36,750 nucleotides of DNA, from the NCBI GenBank assembly GCA_036443405.1, contig JAZFYD010000084.1, positions 1 to 36,750 of the forward strand, in the 5' to 3' direction. The notes under the pieces are model-generated. The model saw only the letters and a list, made by a program, of their open reading frames with translations, made no database searches and was not told the DNA's origin. This document shows, one piece after another, positions 1 to 8,124 of the stretch (the first letter of the stretch is position 1; each line of letters opens with the position of its first letter). Position numbers and translations under genes: made by a program. The DNA is from JAZFYD01 sp036443405 (GTDB lineage: Bacteria > Planctomycetota > PLA2).

Positions 1-346
1 ACGACCACCCGCGATCGGTGCCTGGTAAGCAGGGGACCGAGGCAAGTGAGCCCGAACGCGCGATAGCCGGAAAACGATCCAGCGAATCGTTTTCCGGTGT
101 GACCGAGTTCCCAACATCGCGTAGCACCCACGCAGGAGAACCGAAACTGCGCCCGGGGAGTAGACCGACGCGCCACCTGGCATGTTGCGCAACCAACGGG
201 CCCGAGTTCCCGCGGGACGAACAGCCCGAACCGGCGGGAGTCACGCGACCGGGTGAGTGGTCAGGGGACCGAGAGGGTGGGGTACGGCGCATGAGGCCAA
301 GGCCGAGGTCTTCCGTTGCGTTGACGGGGATGCGAAACTCACCCGC
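1..346. other. Unassigned leader region upstream of kbl
   Basis: No protein family is recognisable here. The open frame from 18 to 350 reads through to inside kbl but has no family-like composition, so I do not call it. The region holds a perfect 12-bp hairpin (arms 67-78 and 86-97, 7-nt loop). The 11-mer aggggaccgag occurs twice, near 31 and near 262, and the 9-mer cgagttccc occurs near 104 and near 213. Such internal repetition and a long perfect stem would suit a structured RNA or the tail of a mobile RNA element, but I could match it to no RNA family. No SD-like sequence lies directly before kbl. Confidence 0.35.
67..97. repeat. Perfect 12-bp hairpin
   Basis: CCGGAAAACGAT (67-78) pairs perfectly with ATCGTTTTCCGG (86-97) around a 7-nt loop. 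The T-run lies inside the stem rather than after it, so it is not a classical intrinsic terminator. It could be a terminator for a gene left of the window, or part of a structured RNA. Confidence 0.6.
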
Positions 347-1543
347 ATGAGCAACATGCGCGAAGAGATCCGCACCCAACTTCAGGAGATGCGTGAGGCC
401 GGCCTGTACAAGGAAGAGCGCGTCATCACCACGCCGCAGGGGCCGCTGATCGAGGTGTTGGGCGGTAAGCGCGTCCTGAACTTCTGCGCGAACAACTATC
501 TCGGGCTCGCGAATCACCCGCGGTTGCTCGAGGCGGCGCACAAGGCGCTCGACGACCACGGCTACGGCATGAGTTCGGTGCGTTTCATCTGCGGCACGCA
601 GGATCTTCACAAGGATCTCGAAAAGGCGGTCGCGACCTTCCTCGGCAAGGACGACGCGATCCTCTACGTGGCCTGCTGGGACGCCAACGGCGGATTGTTC
701 GAGACGTTGCTCGGCAAGGACGATGCGGTTGTTTCCGATGCGCTGAATCACGCGTCGATCATCGACGGCATCCGGCTCTGCAAGGCCGCGCGGTTCCGTT
801 ACGCCAACGCGGACATGCAGGATCTCGAGGCCAAACTCAAGGAGGCCCGCGAAGGCGGCTGCAAGCACTTGCTCATCGCGACGGACGGCGTGTTCTCGAT
901 GGACGGCACGATCGCGCCGCTCGACCAGATCTGCGACCTCGCCGACAAGTACGACGCGATGGTGATGGTCGACGATAGCCACGCCACCGGCTTCATAGGC
1001 GAGACCGGCCGCGGCTCCGCCGAACACCGCGGCGTGATGGACCGCATCGACATCTTCACGTCGACCCTCGGCAAGGCGCTCGGCGGCGCGTGCGGCGGCT
1101 TCACCTGCGCGAGCGCCGAGATCATCGATCTCCTGCGCAACCGTTCGCGGCCGTATCTCTTTTCCAACACCGTCCCCCCCGCCATCGTCGCTGCGGCACT
1201 GGAAGCGTTTTCGCTGCTCGCCGAGAGCGCGGAGCTTCTGTGCTCGCTCAACGAGAACACGCAGTACTTCCGCGACCGCATGACCGCCGCCGGCTTCGAC
1301 GTGAAGCCGGGCGAGCACCCCATCGTGCCCGTCATGCTCTACGACGAACGCCTCGCCCACGACATGGCGCACGATCTGCTCGCCGAGGGCATCTACGTCG
1401 TCGGCTTCAGCTTCCCCGTCGTGCCGAAGGGCCAGGCGCGCATCCGCGTGCAGCTCTCCGCGGCCCACACCCGCGAGATGCTCGACCATGCCGTCGCCGC
1501 CTTCACGAAGGTCGGAACGAAGCACGGCGTCCTGAAGACCTAA
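347..1543 (+). CDS. kbl: 2-amino-3-ketobutyrate CoA ligase (glycine C-acetyltransferase)
   Basis: PLP enzyme of threonine catabolism that splits 2-amino-3-oxobutyrate with CoA into glycine and acetyl-CoA in the cytoplasm. The 398 residues equal the length of the E. coli enzyme, and long stretches agree with it: the NFCANNYLGLANHP substrate loop (about 46-58), DALNHASIIDG, DGVFSMDG, MVDDSHATGF and the PLP-lysine motif STLGKALGGA (lysine about 243). ATG 347 gives the E. coli length; ATG 356 three codons later is equally possible, and neither has an SD. The usual partner tdh is not on the downstream side, where cysS converges 16 bp away; upstream is outside the window. Related aminotransferase-like synthases (KAS-type, BioF) are less likely given the whole-length agreement. 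Confidence 0.96.
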   Translation: MSNMREEIRTQLQEMREAGLYKEERVITTPQGPLIEVLGGKRVLNFCANNYLGLANHPRLLEAAHKALDDHGYGMSSVRFICGTQDLHKDLEKAVATFLGKDDAILYVACWDANGGLFETLLGKDDAVVSDALNHASIIDGIRLCKAARFRYANADMQDLEAKLKEAREGGCKHLLIATDGVFSMDGTIAPLDQICDLADKYDAMVMVDDSHATGFIGETGRGSAEHRGVMDRIDIFTSTLGKALGGACGGFTCASAEIIDLLRNRSRPYLFSNTVPPAIVAAALEAFSLLAESAELLCSLNENTQYFRDRMTAAGFDVKPGEHPIVPVMLYDERLAHDMAHDLLAEGIYVVGFSFPVVPKGQARIRVQLSAAHTREMLDHAVAAFTKVGTKHGVLKT

Positions 1544-1559
1544 CGCGGCGGAGCGCGCC

Positions 1560-2978
1560 CTAGATTCGCTTCCAGCGCACGCCCTGCGGCGTGTCCAGCA
1601 GCTCGATGCCGCGTGCGACGAGTTCGTCGCGGATCCTGTCGGCCGTGGCGAAGTCCTTGTCCGTGCGTGCCTGTTGGCGCTTCGCGATCAACTCGTCGAT
1701 CTCCGCGTCGAGATCGGCGGCCGGCGCCGCGTCGAGGATGTCGAGCACACCGTCGATCTCGTGCATGAAACCGACGACGTCTTCCGCATCCGCGCGCGCG
1801 GGCGCGAGCTTATTGATCGCGGTCATGAACGTGTGCACGACTGCCAGCGCCTCGGACGTGTTCACGTCGTCCGCCAGCGCCGCGCGGAAGCGGATGCGCG
1901 CGTCATCGATGGCCGCGGCCACGCCGGGTTGGTCCGGGCCGTCCGCGCGTTCGGTCATCTCGTGGTGCACGAAGTTGTTGATGCGGCCGCGCACCGTCTT
2001 CGCTTCGTCGAGGCTCTCGGTCGAGTACGGCAACGGCGCGCGGTAGTGCTGCTTCAGCAGGAAAAACCGCACGTCCGCGCCGTCGTAGCCCATCTCGAGC
2101 AGCTCAGGGATCGTCGCGAGCCGGCCCTTGCTCTTCGCCATCTTCGCGCCGTCGATGGTCAGCAGGCCGCAGTGACTCCAAATCTGCACGAACCGCTTCC
2201 CCGAAAACGACTCGCTCTGCGCGATCTCGCATTCGTGGTGCGGGAACTTGTTGTCGGGACCGCCGGTGTGGATGTCGAACGAGTCGCCCAGGTATTTGCG
2301 CGACATCGCGGAGCACTCGATGTGCCAGCCGGGGAAGCCCTTGCCCCACGGCGAATCCCACTGCATGAGGTGCTTGGGATCGTGTTTCCACAACGCAAAA
2401 TCGTGAGGGCTCTTCTTGTCCTCGCGATCCTCGACCCGGCCGGACGCGCCGGCGACGAGTTTGTCGACGGTGTTGCCACTCAGGCGCCCGTACGCGGGGA
2501 AGCTGCCGACGTCGAAATAGACGCTCCCGTCGACCTCGTAGGCCCGGCCCTTTTCGATCAGCACCTTGATCATTTCGACCATCTCGGGGACGTGCTCGGT
2601 CGCGCGCGGGTACGCATGCGCATCCAGAATCCGCAGCGTCTTCAGATCGCGCAGGAACGCGTCCTCCTCCGCACGCGCGATCTCGAACGGGCTCATCTCC
2701 CGCAGCCGCGCTTCCTTGGCGAGCTTGTCCTCGCCCTGCGCGTCCGCGACGTCGTCCTCGGTGAGGTGCCCGACGTCCGTGATGTTGACGATGTGCTCGA
2801 CCTCGTACCCGAGGTAGACGAGCGACCGCCGTAACATCTCCGCCATCATGTAGGCGCGGTAGTTCCCGACGTGCTGCGGGCGATAGACCGTGGGGCCGCA
2901 GCTGTACATGCGGACCTTGCGCGCCTCGAGCGGCTGAAGCTCTTCGACCTTCTGGGTGAACGAGTTGTAGAGACGCAT
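1560..2978 (-). CDS. cysS: Cysteinyl-tRNA synthetase
   Basis: Class I aminoacyl-tRNA synthetase that charges tRNA-Cys. The 472 residues are the usual length. The first zinc cysteine is in MYSCGPTVY (about C27), the HIGH-type motif appears as HVGN (36-39), further zinc ligands are in WHIECSAMS (C222) and FPHHECEIAQSE (247-250), and the KMSKS loop reads KMAKSKG (279-285), with the first serine replaced by alanine. The C-terminal part (RIRDELVARGIELLDT) is the typical CysS end. It lies 73 bp downstream of ispF on the same strand and is probably co-transcribed with it. There is no clear SD before the ATG. The gene converges on kbl without an obvious terminator in the 16-bp gap. Confidence 0.97.
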   Translation of the reverse strand: MRLYNSFTQKVEELQPLEARKVRMYSCGPTVYRPQHVGNYRAYMMAEMLRRSLVYLGYEVEHIVNITDVGHLTEDDVADAQGEDKLAKEARLREMSPFEIARAEEDAFLRDLKTLRILDAHAYPRATEHVPEMVEMIKVLIEKGRAYEVDGSVYFDVGSFPAYGRLSGNTVDKLVAGASGRVEDREDKKSPHDFALWKHDPKHLMQWDSPWGKGFPGWHIECSAMSRKYLGDSFDIHTGGPDNKFPHHECEIAQSESFSGKRFVQIWSHCGLLTIDGAKMAKSKGRLATIPELLEMGYDGADVRFFLLKQHYRAPLPYSTESLDEAKTVRGRINNFVHHEMTERADGPDQPGVAAAIDDARIRFRAALADDVNTSEALAVVHTFMTAINKLAPARADAEDVVGFMHEIDGVLDILDAAPAADLDAEIDELIAKRQQARTDKDFATADRIRDELVARGIELLDTPQGVRWKRI

Positions 2979-3051
2979 GGGGAGACCAAACGCTGTGCAG
3001 GGGTGGCGCTATGCAGGGGAACCGGCACAACCGCGATGGGTTCGACGCGGG

Positions 3052-3528
3052 CTAGACGGATTCTCGCAAAAGCGCGACGGCTTGACAGGCAATGCCCTCG
3101 CGGCGGCCGAGCGCACCAAGCCCCTCGAACGTCGTGGCCTTCACGCCGACCGACCCGTCGCTGACACCGAGGATCTCTGCGATCCGGGAGCGCATCACCT
3201 CGCGATACGGCGCGAGGCGGGGCGCCTCGGCGAGGATCGTGCAATCCACGTTTCCGATGCGAAAGCCCTCGGCCTCGACGAGCTTTCTGACCTTAGCGAG
3301 CAGCTCGGCGGAGTCGGCGCCCTTGAAGCGCGGATCCGTGTCGGGAAAGTGCTGACCGATATCCCCCAGCGCCGCGGCGCCCAAGATCGCGTCCGCCAGC
3401 GCGTGAAGAACGCAATCGGCGTCGCTGTGGCCGAGGAGGCCGGGCTCGGACGGGATCTCGATTCCCGCCAACATGAGCGGACCGTCCCCGCCGAAGCGAT
3501 GGAGGTCGAATCCAATTCCCACTCGCAT
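3052..3528 (-). CDS. ispF: 2-C-methyl-D-erythritol 2,4-cyclodiphosphate synthase
   Basis: Fifth step of the MEP isoprenoid pathway: cyclises CDP-ME 2-phosphate to ME-cPP with release of CMP. The protein has 158 residues, the family length, starting MRVGIGFDLHRF. The metal-binding D8 and H10 and the third ligand in LGHSDADCVLHALADAILGA are present, as is the conserved GDIGQHFPDTD stretch. The open frame continues far upstream (to 4539), but only as the antisense of ispD, so ATG 3528 is chosen. It lies head to head with ispD over a 127-bp gap, so two consecutive parts of the same pathway (IspE excepted) are divergently transcribed. Confidence 0.96.
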   Translation of the reverse strand: MRVGIGFDLHRFGGDGPLMLAGIEIPSEPGLLGHSDADCVLHALADAILGAAALGDIGQHFPDTDPRFKGADSAELLAKVRKLVEAEGFRIGNVDCTILAEAPRLAPYREVMRSRIAEILGVSDGSVGVKATTFEGLGALGRREGIACQAVALLRESV

Positions 3529-3651
3529 CACCGGCAGTTTAGGCCCGATCCAGACTTTTCCCACCCCGGATCGAGTTTCAGACATCCGATCGAATTTTGG
3601 GCCCGGACCCGATTCGGGACGCCGCGTCCGCGAACTCCCCGGGAAATTCCG

Positions 3652-3657
3652 GATAAT
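3652..3657 (+). promoter_or_regulatory. Possible -10 element of ispD (GATAAT)
   Basis: GATAAT overlaps the ATG at 3656 and stands 7 nt before the in-frame GTG at 3665. If it is the -10 box, transcription would begin at about the GTG and ispD would be leaderless, starting with that GTG. No convincing -35 is visible. Confidence 0.35.
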
Positions 3658-4402
3658 GGCGGGCGTGGATTCCCCGCCGAGTTTTCTTCCCGATCGCGAA
3701 CGGTGCGCCGTCTTACTACTGGCGGCCGGAGAGGGCCGCAGGTTCGGCCAGCCGAAAGCGGCCGTCACACTGAACGGCATGACCCTACTGCAGCGATCCG
3801 CCCACGCATTTCGGGACTTCCCACACAAGGTGGCGGTCCTGCGCGCCGCGGATGTCGAGTCCGCGGACCTTTGGGGCTGGACCGTTGTGGCCGGCGGTGC
3901 CGAGCGGACGGATTCCGTCGCAGCGGGGCTCGCGGCTCTGCCCGATGGGCCCGGCGGGCCCGAAATCGTGCTCATACACGACGCGGCCCGACCCCTGGTC
4001 AGCCGCGAGATCGTGGATCGGATCGTAAAAGGCGCCCGGGAAGCCGGCGCAGTGATTCCGGTGGTCCCGGTGACCGACACGATCAAGCGGGTCCGCGACT
4101 CGGTGGTTTTGGATACGCCCGACCGATCTGAGCTGGCCGTGGTGCAGACGCCGCAGGGGTTTTCCCGCAGCCTGCTCGAGCGGGCGGTCGCGGCGGCTGG
4201 CAGGAATTCCGCCGACACAGGCAGGAATTCTTCCGGCACGAGCGGCGCCGGGGCCGCCACGGACGACGCAAGTTTGGTGGAGGCGCTGGGCGAAATGGTG
4301 CAAACCGTGCCCGGAGACCCCCGAAATCTGAAGATCACACGGCCTGAGGACCTCGATGTCGCGAAAGCGTGGCTATCCAAGGACCTGCCGGAGACCGGAT
4401 GA
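3656..4402 (+). CDS. ispD: 2-C-methyl-D-erythritol 4-phosphate cytidylyltransferase
   Basis: Third step of the MEP pathway: makes CDP-ME from MEP and CTP. Motifs in order: the nucleotide-binding glycine loop LLLAAGEGRRFG with PKA, then GGAERTDSVAAGL, VLIHDAARPLVS, VVPVTDTIKRV, VVQTPQGFSR, TDDASLVEALG and the closing ITRPEDLDVAKAWL. Length is 248 residues from ATG 3656; GTG 3665 is an alternative that would fit a GATAAT -10 seven nt upstream. A Gly/Ser/Asn-rich insert of about 20 residues, made by a 21-bp tandem duplication at 4199-4240, sits before TDDASL, where relatives have a short loop. Divergent from ispF. Confidence 0.95.
   Translation: MAGVDSPPSFLPDRERCAVLLLAAGEGRRFGQPKAAVTLNGMTLLQRSAHAFRDFPHKVAVLRAADVESADLWGWTVVAGGAERTDSVAAGLAALPDGPGGPEIVLIHDAARPLVSREIVDRIVKGAREAGAVIPVVPVTDTIKRVRDSVVLDTPDRSELAVVQTPQGFSRSLLERAVAAAGRNSADTGRNSSGTSGAGAATDDASLVEALGEMVQTVPGDPRNLKITRPEDLDVAKAWLSKDLPETG
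4199..4240 (+). repeat. Imperfect 21-bp tandem duplication inside ispD
   Basis: Units 4199-4219 and 4220-4240 both begin GGCAGGAATTC and then diverge. They encode the successive peptides GRNSADT and GRNSSGT, keep the reading frame, and fall in a loop of the IspD fold. Confidence 0.7.
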
Positions 4403-4463
4403 TCCTGTATCTTTTGAGACTCGAATCGTAAGAGTCGGTGGGGGCAGTCTCCCCCGGCAAACC

Positions 4464-4468
4464 GGAGG
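4464..4468 (+). promoter_or_regulatory. Shine-Dalgarno site GGAGG
   Basis: GGAGG with a 6-nt spacer to ATG 4475 decides that start over the TTG at 4472. It is worth noting because most genes in the window lack a recognisable SD. Confidence 0.7.
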
Positions 4469-4474
4469 AATTTG

Positions 4475-6055
4475 ATGCGCGCATTCATCCTTATGGCCCT
4501 CGCGGCCGGACTCGTCGGAAGCTTCGGCGAACGGAGCACCGCGGGAGTGGACGATGCGAAGTGGGACCGGGCCGTCGAGCTCTACAAGCAGGACTTCAAG
4601 AAGAAGTCCGTGGCCTACAAGAAGATCGCGATCGAATCGTTGCCGACCAACGACGAGCGCACCATCCACTTCATCATCAAGGATCAGAAGCTCCTGCAGA
4701 GCAAGAACTGGTGGATCCGTTCGACGGCCGCCAAGCGGTTGGCGCACGTTTCGATTCCCGACTTGCGCAGGATCCTTCTCGGCTATGCGAAGGACCCGAA
4801 AAAGGAGATCCGCGAAGGCGTGATCGCCGCACTCGGCAAGGCGAAGAACCGCCTGGACCCGCCGACGATCATCGAGGCGCTGAACGACAAGACGTGGGAG
4901 GTCCGTCGCATGGCGTGCTTCGCGGCCGGCGCGCAGCGCATCAAGGATGCGGTGCCGAAGATGATCTCGATGCTCCACAGCGTCAACCCACGCACAGGGG
5001 ATGTGGTCCAGGAAGGCGAAAGCAACAGCCGCGTACACAGCGTGCTGCTGTTCAACCTCGAGGAAATCACTGGCCAGGTGAACTTCGGCGCGGACCTGCA
5101 GCAATGGACGCAGTATTGGAAGCGCAACAAACACAAGCAGTTGCCGCGCCCGAACCGCTTCGATGTCGGAACGTTCGCTGGTGTCGAGCTCAAGTTCAAT
5201 GACACGTTCGCGCGCCGCGGGTCGGGCCCCCTGATCATCGCGCTGCCGATGACGAACAAGTCCACCAACTACTACATCCCGTATTTCAACCAGTGGATGT
5301 TCGTGAAGTGGATCTTCATCAACCTGCCGCCGATCAGGTCCTTCCCGAACGTCAAGTACAACAAACACGGCGACCCGGAGTACCCGGTGGACATCCTCGT
5401 GGAAGCGTTCGAGGAGATGCGTAAGAAGCGCAATGTGGACCGCATGGCCGTCCTGGCGCACGGATTCTCCACATGGATCGCGGCCAAATACGCCCAGAAG
5501 TACCCGGACAAGGTCTCCGGCCTCATCATGATGAACCCGTACGCTTCGAACGATACGTACTCGTACTGGATTGACATCATGAGGCGGTCCGGCGATCCCG
5601 ACGAGGAGTTCTGGGCCAAGGTCAGCAGCTACCAAATCAAGATGACGACCCCGAAGGAGCAGAACCGCTACAGCTACGTCGTCACGAGTTCGTTCCTCAA
5701 GAACAAGGCGGACCTGGAGATCAGCTTCCTCCAGAACATCTGGCGTGACCCGGGCGGGAGCAGCATCGCGATCGTTCCGTTCGACATCCGCGGCGACGCG
5801 ACAAGCCGCACGCCCGCGCTCATGTTCTTCCCCCCGAAGAAAAACCGTCTTTCGGGGTTCAAGGACATCAAACGGATGAAGAAGTACTACACGAAGAACA
5901 TCACGGCTTCGCTTAAGAAGTCCACCAACCTGCCCTTCATGGAGGAGCCGGCGCTGTTCGAGAAGGCGCTGCGCGCGTTCACGAACAAGTACCTGATCCC
6001 GGACATGAAGAAGGTTGCAGCCAAGGCCGCCAAAGCGCGCGACAAGAACAAGTAA
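4475..6055 (+). CDS. Exported HEAT-repeat protein with degenerate alpha/beta-hydrolase domain
   Basis: The 526-residue protein has an N-terminal hydrophobic segment (about 3-17) that looks like a signal peptide, so it probably acts outside the cytoplasm. Residues about 45-215 form helical HEAT-like repeats (NWWIRSTAAKRLAHVSIPDL, KEIREGVIAALGKA, TWEVRRMACFAAGAQ). Residues about 250-510 resemble an alpha/beta hydrolase: PLIIALPM strand, VDRMAVLAHGFSTWIAAKYAQKYPDKVSGLIMMNP nucleophile-elbow region in family spacing. At the elbow, where GHSxGG is expected, the sequence is AHGFST, with Gly330 in the serine position. The domain is therefore probably not a serine hydrolase and may bind a ligand or protein. 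It lies 72 bp after ispD and its stop codon abuts the ruvC start. Function unknown. Confidence 0.72.
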   Translation: MRAFILMALAAGLVGSFGERSTAGVDDAKWDRAVELYKQDFKKKSVAYKKIAIESLPTNDERTIHFIIKDQKLLQSKNWWIRSTAAKRLAHVSIPDLRRILLGYAKDPKKEIREGVIAALGKAKNRLDPPTIIEALNDKTWEVRRMACFAAGAQRIKDAVPKMISMLHSVNPRTGDVVQEGESNSRVHSVLLFNLEEITGQVNFGADLQQWTQYWKRNKHKQLPRPNRFDVGTFAGVELKFNDTFARRGSGPLIIALPMTNKSTNYYIPYFNQWMFVKWIFINLPPIRSFPNVKYNKHGDPEYPVDILVEAFEEMRKKRNVDRMAVLAHGFSTWIAAKYAQKYPDKVSGLIMMNPYASNDTYSYWIDIMRRSGDPDEEFWAKVSSYQIKMTTPKEQNRYSYVVTSSFLKNKADLEISFLQNIWRDPGGSSIAIVPFDIRGDATSRTPALMFFPPKKNRLSGFKDIKRMKKYYTKNITASLKKSTNLPFMEEPALFEKALRAFTNKYLIPDMKKVAAKAAKARDKNK

Positions 6056-6550
6056 TTGAGTCGGATTCTCGGAATCGACCCCGGGACGCGAGTCGTCGGC
6101 TACGGCCTGCTCGAGTCCCGGGGTTCTCGTTTTCATGCCCTCGACGCGGGCGTGATTCGCGCGCCGGCCGGAGCACCGATGGAAGTGCGGCTCGCCAAAA
6201 TCGCGGGCGAGTTGGCGCGCTTGATCGAGCAGCACCAGCCGGATCACGCTGCGATCGAGGACGCGTTCGTCAAACACGATCCGCGCGCGGCGTTGACCCT
6301 CGGCGAAGCACGCGGCGCTGTGCTGGCGGCGCTGGGCGCTGCCGGACTCGCCGTCGCTTCCTACCCACCGGCCACGATCAAGAAGGCCGTCACCGGTCAC
6401 GGCCGCGCGAGCAAGGACCAGGTGGCTCGCATGGTTGGATCGGTATTGCACCTGACGAGCCTGCCCGAGCCGAGAGACGCGACCGATGCGCTGGCCGTCG
6501 CGCTCACACATGCCCTGAGGCTGAAGACCCAACACCTTGGCCGGAAATGA
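6056..6550 (+). CDS. ruvC: Crossover junction endodeoxyribonuclease RuvC
   Basis: Holliday-junction resolvase that cuts four-way junctions after RuvAB branch migration. The 164 residues match the family length. Acidic catalytic residues are visible in RILGIDPGTRVVGYG (Asp about 7), AIEDAFVKHDP (Glu about 68) and RDATDALAVALTHA (two Asp three apart). The KGRASKDQV-type loop appears as GHGRASKDQVARMV. The only start that keeps the first beta strand is TTG 6056, directly abutting the TAA of the preceding gene with no space for an SD of its own, so translation is probably coupled. ruvA and ruvB are not in the window. Confidence 0.94.
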   Translation: MSRILGIDPGTRVVGYGLLESRGSRFHALDAGVIRAPAGAPMEVRLAKIAGELARLIEQHQPDHAAIEDAFVKHDPRAALTLGEARGAVLAALGAAGLAVASYPPATIKKAVTGHGRASKDQVARMVGSVLHLTSLPEPRDATDALAVALTHALRLKTQHLGRK

Positions 6551-6615
6551 GTTAGGGCGACATCGCCAGGCTCGACTTGGAACTCGCCCCTCTGAGGGAT
6601 AGAGTAGTTAGTGGA

Positions 6616-8079
6616 TTGTCGGACCACCGATCGAAGAACAACCCAGACCCCCTCAGCAGCCCAGACGCCCGATCGACCGAGACCCTGGCCAACCGCCCAG
6701 GTGCTTCGGAGGAATCGCAGAGCGAAACCGGCGGCTCGGACGAACCCGGTCGAGGACCGGGCCCGACTCGGGAGGTCAGCGCGCACCGCGACCTGACGGG
6801 GGGACTCCTCTTGGTCAGCGTCGTCGTCTTGGCGGTGACGCCGGGTGGGTTCTTCTCGCTCGCGTTCGCGAGCCTCGTGATCTCGTTTGTGTACGCGTTG
6901 TTCGAAAACGCGTTGCTCCACTACTCGAGCGTGAAACTCATGGCCGAAGCGAAGGCGCGCGGTCGCGAGGAACAGTTCACCGAAGCCCTCTCGGACGAGG
7001 ACGATCTCCTGTTGGGGTCGAAGATCGGGCGCGGCATCACGCAGATCCTTGCGGTGGTTTGTTTCGTGGCCGGGCTGATGGAGGCGCAGTTGTCCTCGGC
7101 GGCTGCCGCCGCGTGGGCCACCGTCGGGATCATCCTCTTCCTGGTGCTGCTCGTCGCGGCGCCCTATCTCATCGCACGCCGCGCGGGCCACGTCGTGCTG
7201 CTGCGCGGCCTGAACACCTACCGTTGGATCGTGCGTCCGCTTTACCCGTTCTCCGCCCTGCTCTCGCTTCTCGGTAACAAGCTCATGGCGAACGGCAACA
7301 TGCCGGATCGCATGGAGGAGATTACGGACGAGATCCTGAGCGCCGTGGAAGAGGGCGACCGCGAGGGACTCATCGAGGAGTCGGAGCGCCAGATGATCGA
7401 GGGTGTGATCGACCTGCGCGAAGTCGCCGTCGACCACATCATGACGCCACGGACAGAAATGATCTCCGTGCCCGTCGAGGGAACCGTCGAGGCCGCGGTC
7501 GCGCTTTCGACCGACCACGGGATAAGCCGGCTTCCGGTCTATCGCGGCACCCCGGACAGCATCGTCGGTGTGCTCTATGTGAAGGACCTGCTGCCGTTCA
7601 TCGTCAGCGACGAGTCTCCCCCATCGCTCGGCAAGTTGATGCGCCCACCATTTTTTGTGCCCGAGACCAAAAACGTCGGGGAGCTACTCAACGAGATGAA
7701 AGCGCGCCACGTGCACATGTCCATCGTCCTGGACGAGTACGGGGGCACCGCTGGGGTCGCGACGATCGAGGACATCCTCGAGGAAATCGTCGGCGAGATT
7801 CAGGACGAGCACGAACCGGAAGATGCCGAGGATGTCGTCGCGATCCATGAAAACGCCGCGACGGTCGAGGGCCGCACCCACATCGACGACCTGAACGAAG
7901 CGATGAGCATCCAGATTCCCGAGAGCGAGGAATACGAGACGGTTGGCGGGTTGCTCTTCTCGAGGATGGGCCGCGTGCCGGCGGTCGGGGATAACCTGCA
8001 CGTGGACGGCGTGAAATTCACGGTACTGGCCGCCGACGCGCGCCGCGTAGCCCGCGTCAAGGTCACCGTGCAGCGGTAG
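6616..8079 (+). CDS. CBS-domain membrane protein, CorC/HlyC (CNNM/TlyC-like) family
   Basis: Integral membrane protein of the family linked to divalent-cation transport or 'hemolysin C'. A polar N-terminal tail of about 65 residues precedes four hydrophobic segments (LLLVSVVVLAVTPGGFF, LAFASLVISFVYALF, ILAVVCFVAGL, VGIILFLVLLVAAPYLIA). Then come the acidic linker EEITDEILSAVEEGDREGLIEESERQMIEGV, a CBS pair (VDHIMTPRTEMISVPVE onward, ISRLPVYRGTPDSIVGVLYVKDLLP, IVLDEYGGTAGVATIEDILEEIVGEI) and the C-terminal transporter-associated domain (GLLFSRMGRVPAVGD). There is no ATG near the beginning: TTG 6616 is chosen, 10 nt after TAGAGT, and TTG 6577 would add 13 residues. Substrate cannot be told from sequence. 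Confidence 0.85.
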   Translation: MSDHRSKNNPDPLSSPDARSTETLANRPGASEESQSETGGSDEPGRGPGPTREVSAHRDLTGGLLLVSVVVLAVTPGGFFSLAFASLVISFVYALFENALLHYSSVKLMAEAKARGREEQFTEALSDEDDLLLGSKIGRGITQILAVVCFVAGLMEAQLSSAAAAAWATVGIILFLVLLVAAPYLIARRAGHVVLLRGLNTYRWIVRPLYPFSALLSLLGNKLMANGNMPDRMEEITDEILSAVEEGDREGLIEESERQMIEGVIDLREVAVDHIMTPRTEMISVPVEGTVEAAVALSTDHGISRLPVYRGTPDSIVGVLYVKDLLPFIVSDESPPSLGKLMRPPFFVPETKNVGELLNEMKARHVHMSIVLDEYGGTAGVATIEDILEEIVGEIQDEHEPEDAEDVVAIHENAATVEGRTHIDDLNEAMSIQIPESEEYETVGGLLFSRMGRVPAVGDNLHVDGVKFTVLAADARRVARVKVTVQR

Positions 8080-8112
8080 CCGCTCCGAAGGAGCACCGTC
8101 CGGCGCCCCAAG

Positions 8113-8118
8113 TAGATT
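8113..8118 (+). promoter_or_regulatory. Possible -10 element of recO (TAGATT)
   Basis: TAGATT lies exactly 6 nt before ATG 8125, which has no SD. Transcription starting 7 nt after it would give a leaderless recO mRNA. The -35 is not recognisable. Confidence 0.4.
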
Positions 8119-8124
8119 GTTGCG

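Noticed and set aside
150..190. Resemblance of ccggggagtagacc...ccacctgg to the ZTP riboswitch core
   Set aside because: The conserved 3' core (CCGCCUGGGC) is not met and the 5' domain is absent; a few shared bases in GC-rich sequence are not enough.
18..350. 110-codon plus frame before kbl as a protein
   Set aside because: Mixed polar composition with no motif, runs into kbl, and contains the perfect hairpin; an RNA explanation is at least as likely.
3605..3625. CCCGATTCGGG hairpin in the ispF-ispD gap as a regulatory site
   Set aside because: A 5-bp stem in GC-rich sequence is expected by chance, and there is no supporting second copy.
3529..4539. Long minus-strand frame continuing upstream of ispF
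   Set aside because: It is the antisense of ispD; only the last 158 codons have IspF content. Stop-free antisense frames are common at this GC.
4373..6535. 720-codon minus-strand frame opposite the HEAT/hydrolase gene and ruvC
   Set aside because: Arg/Val/Asp/His-rich shadow composition with no domain; the plus-strand genes are well supported.
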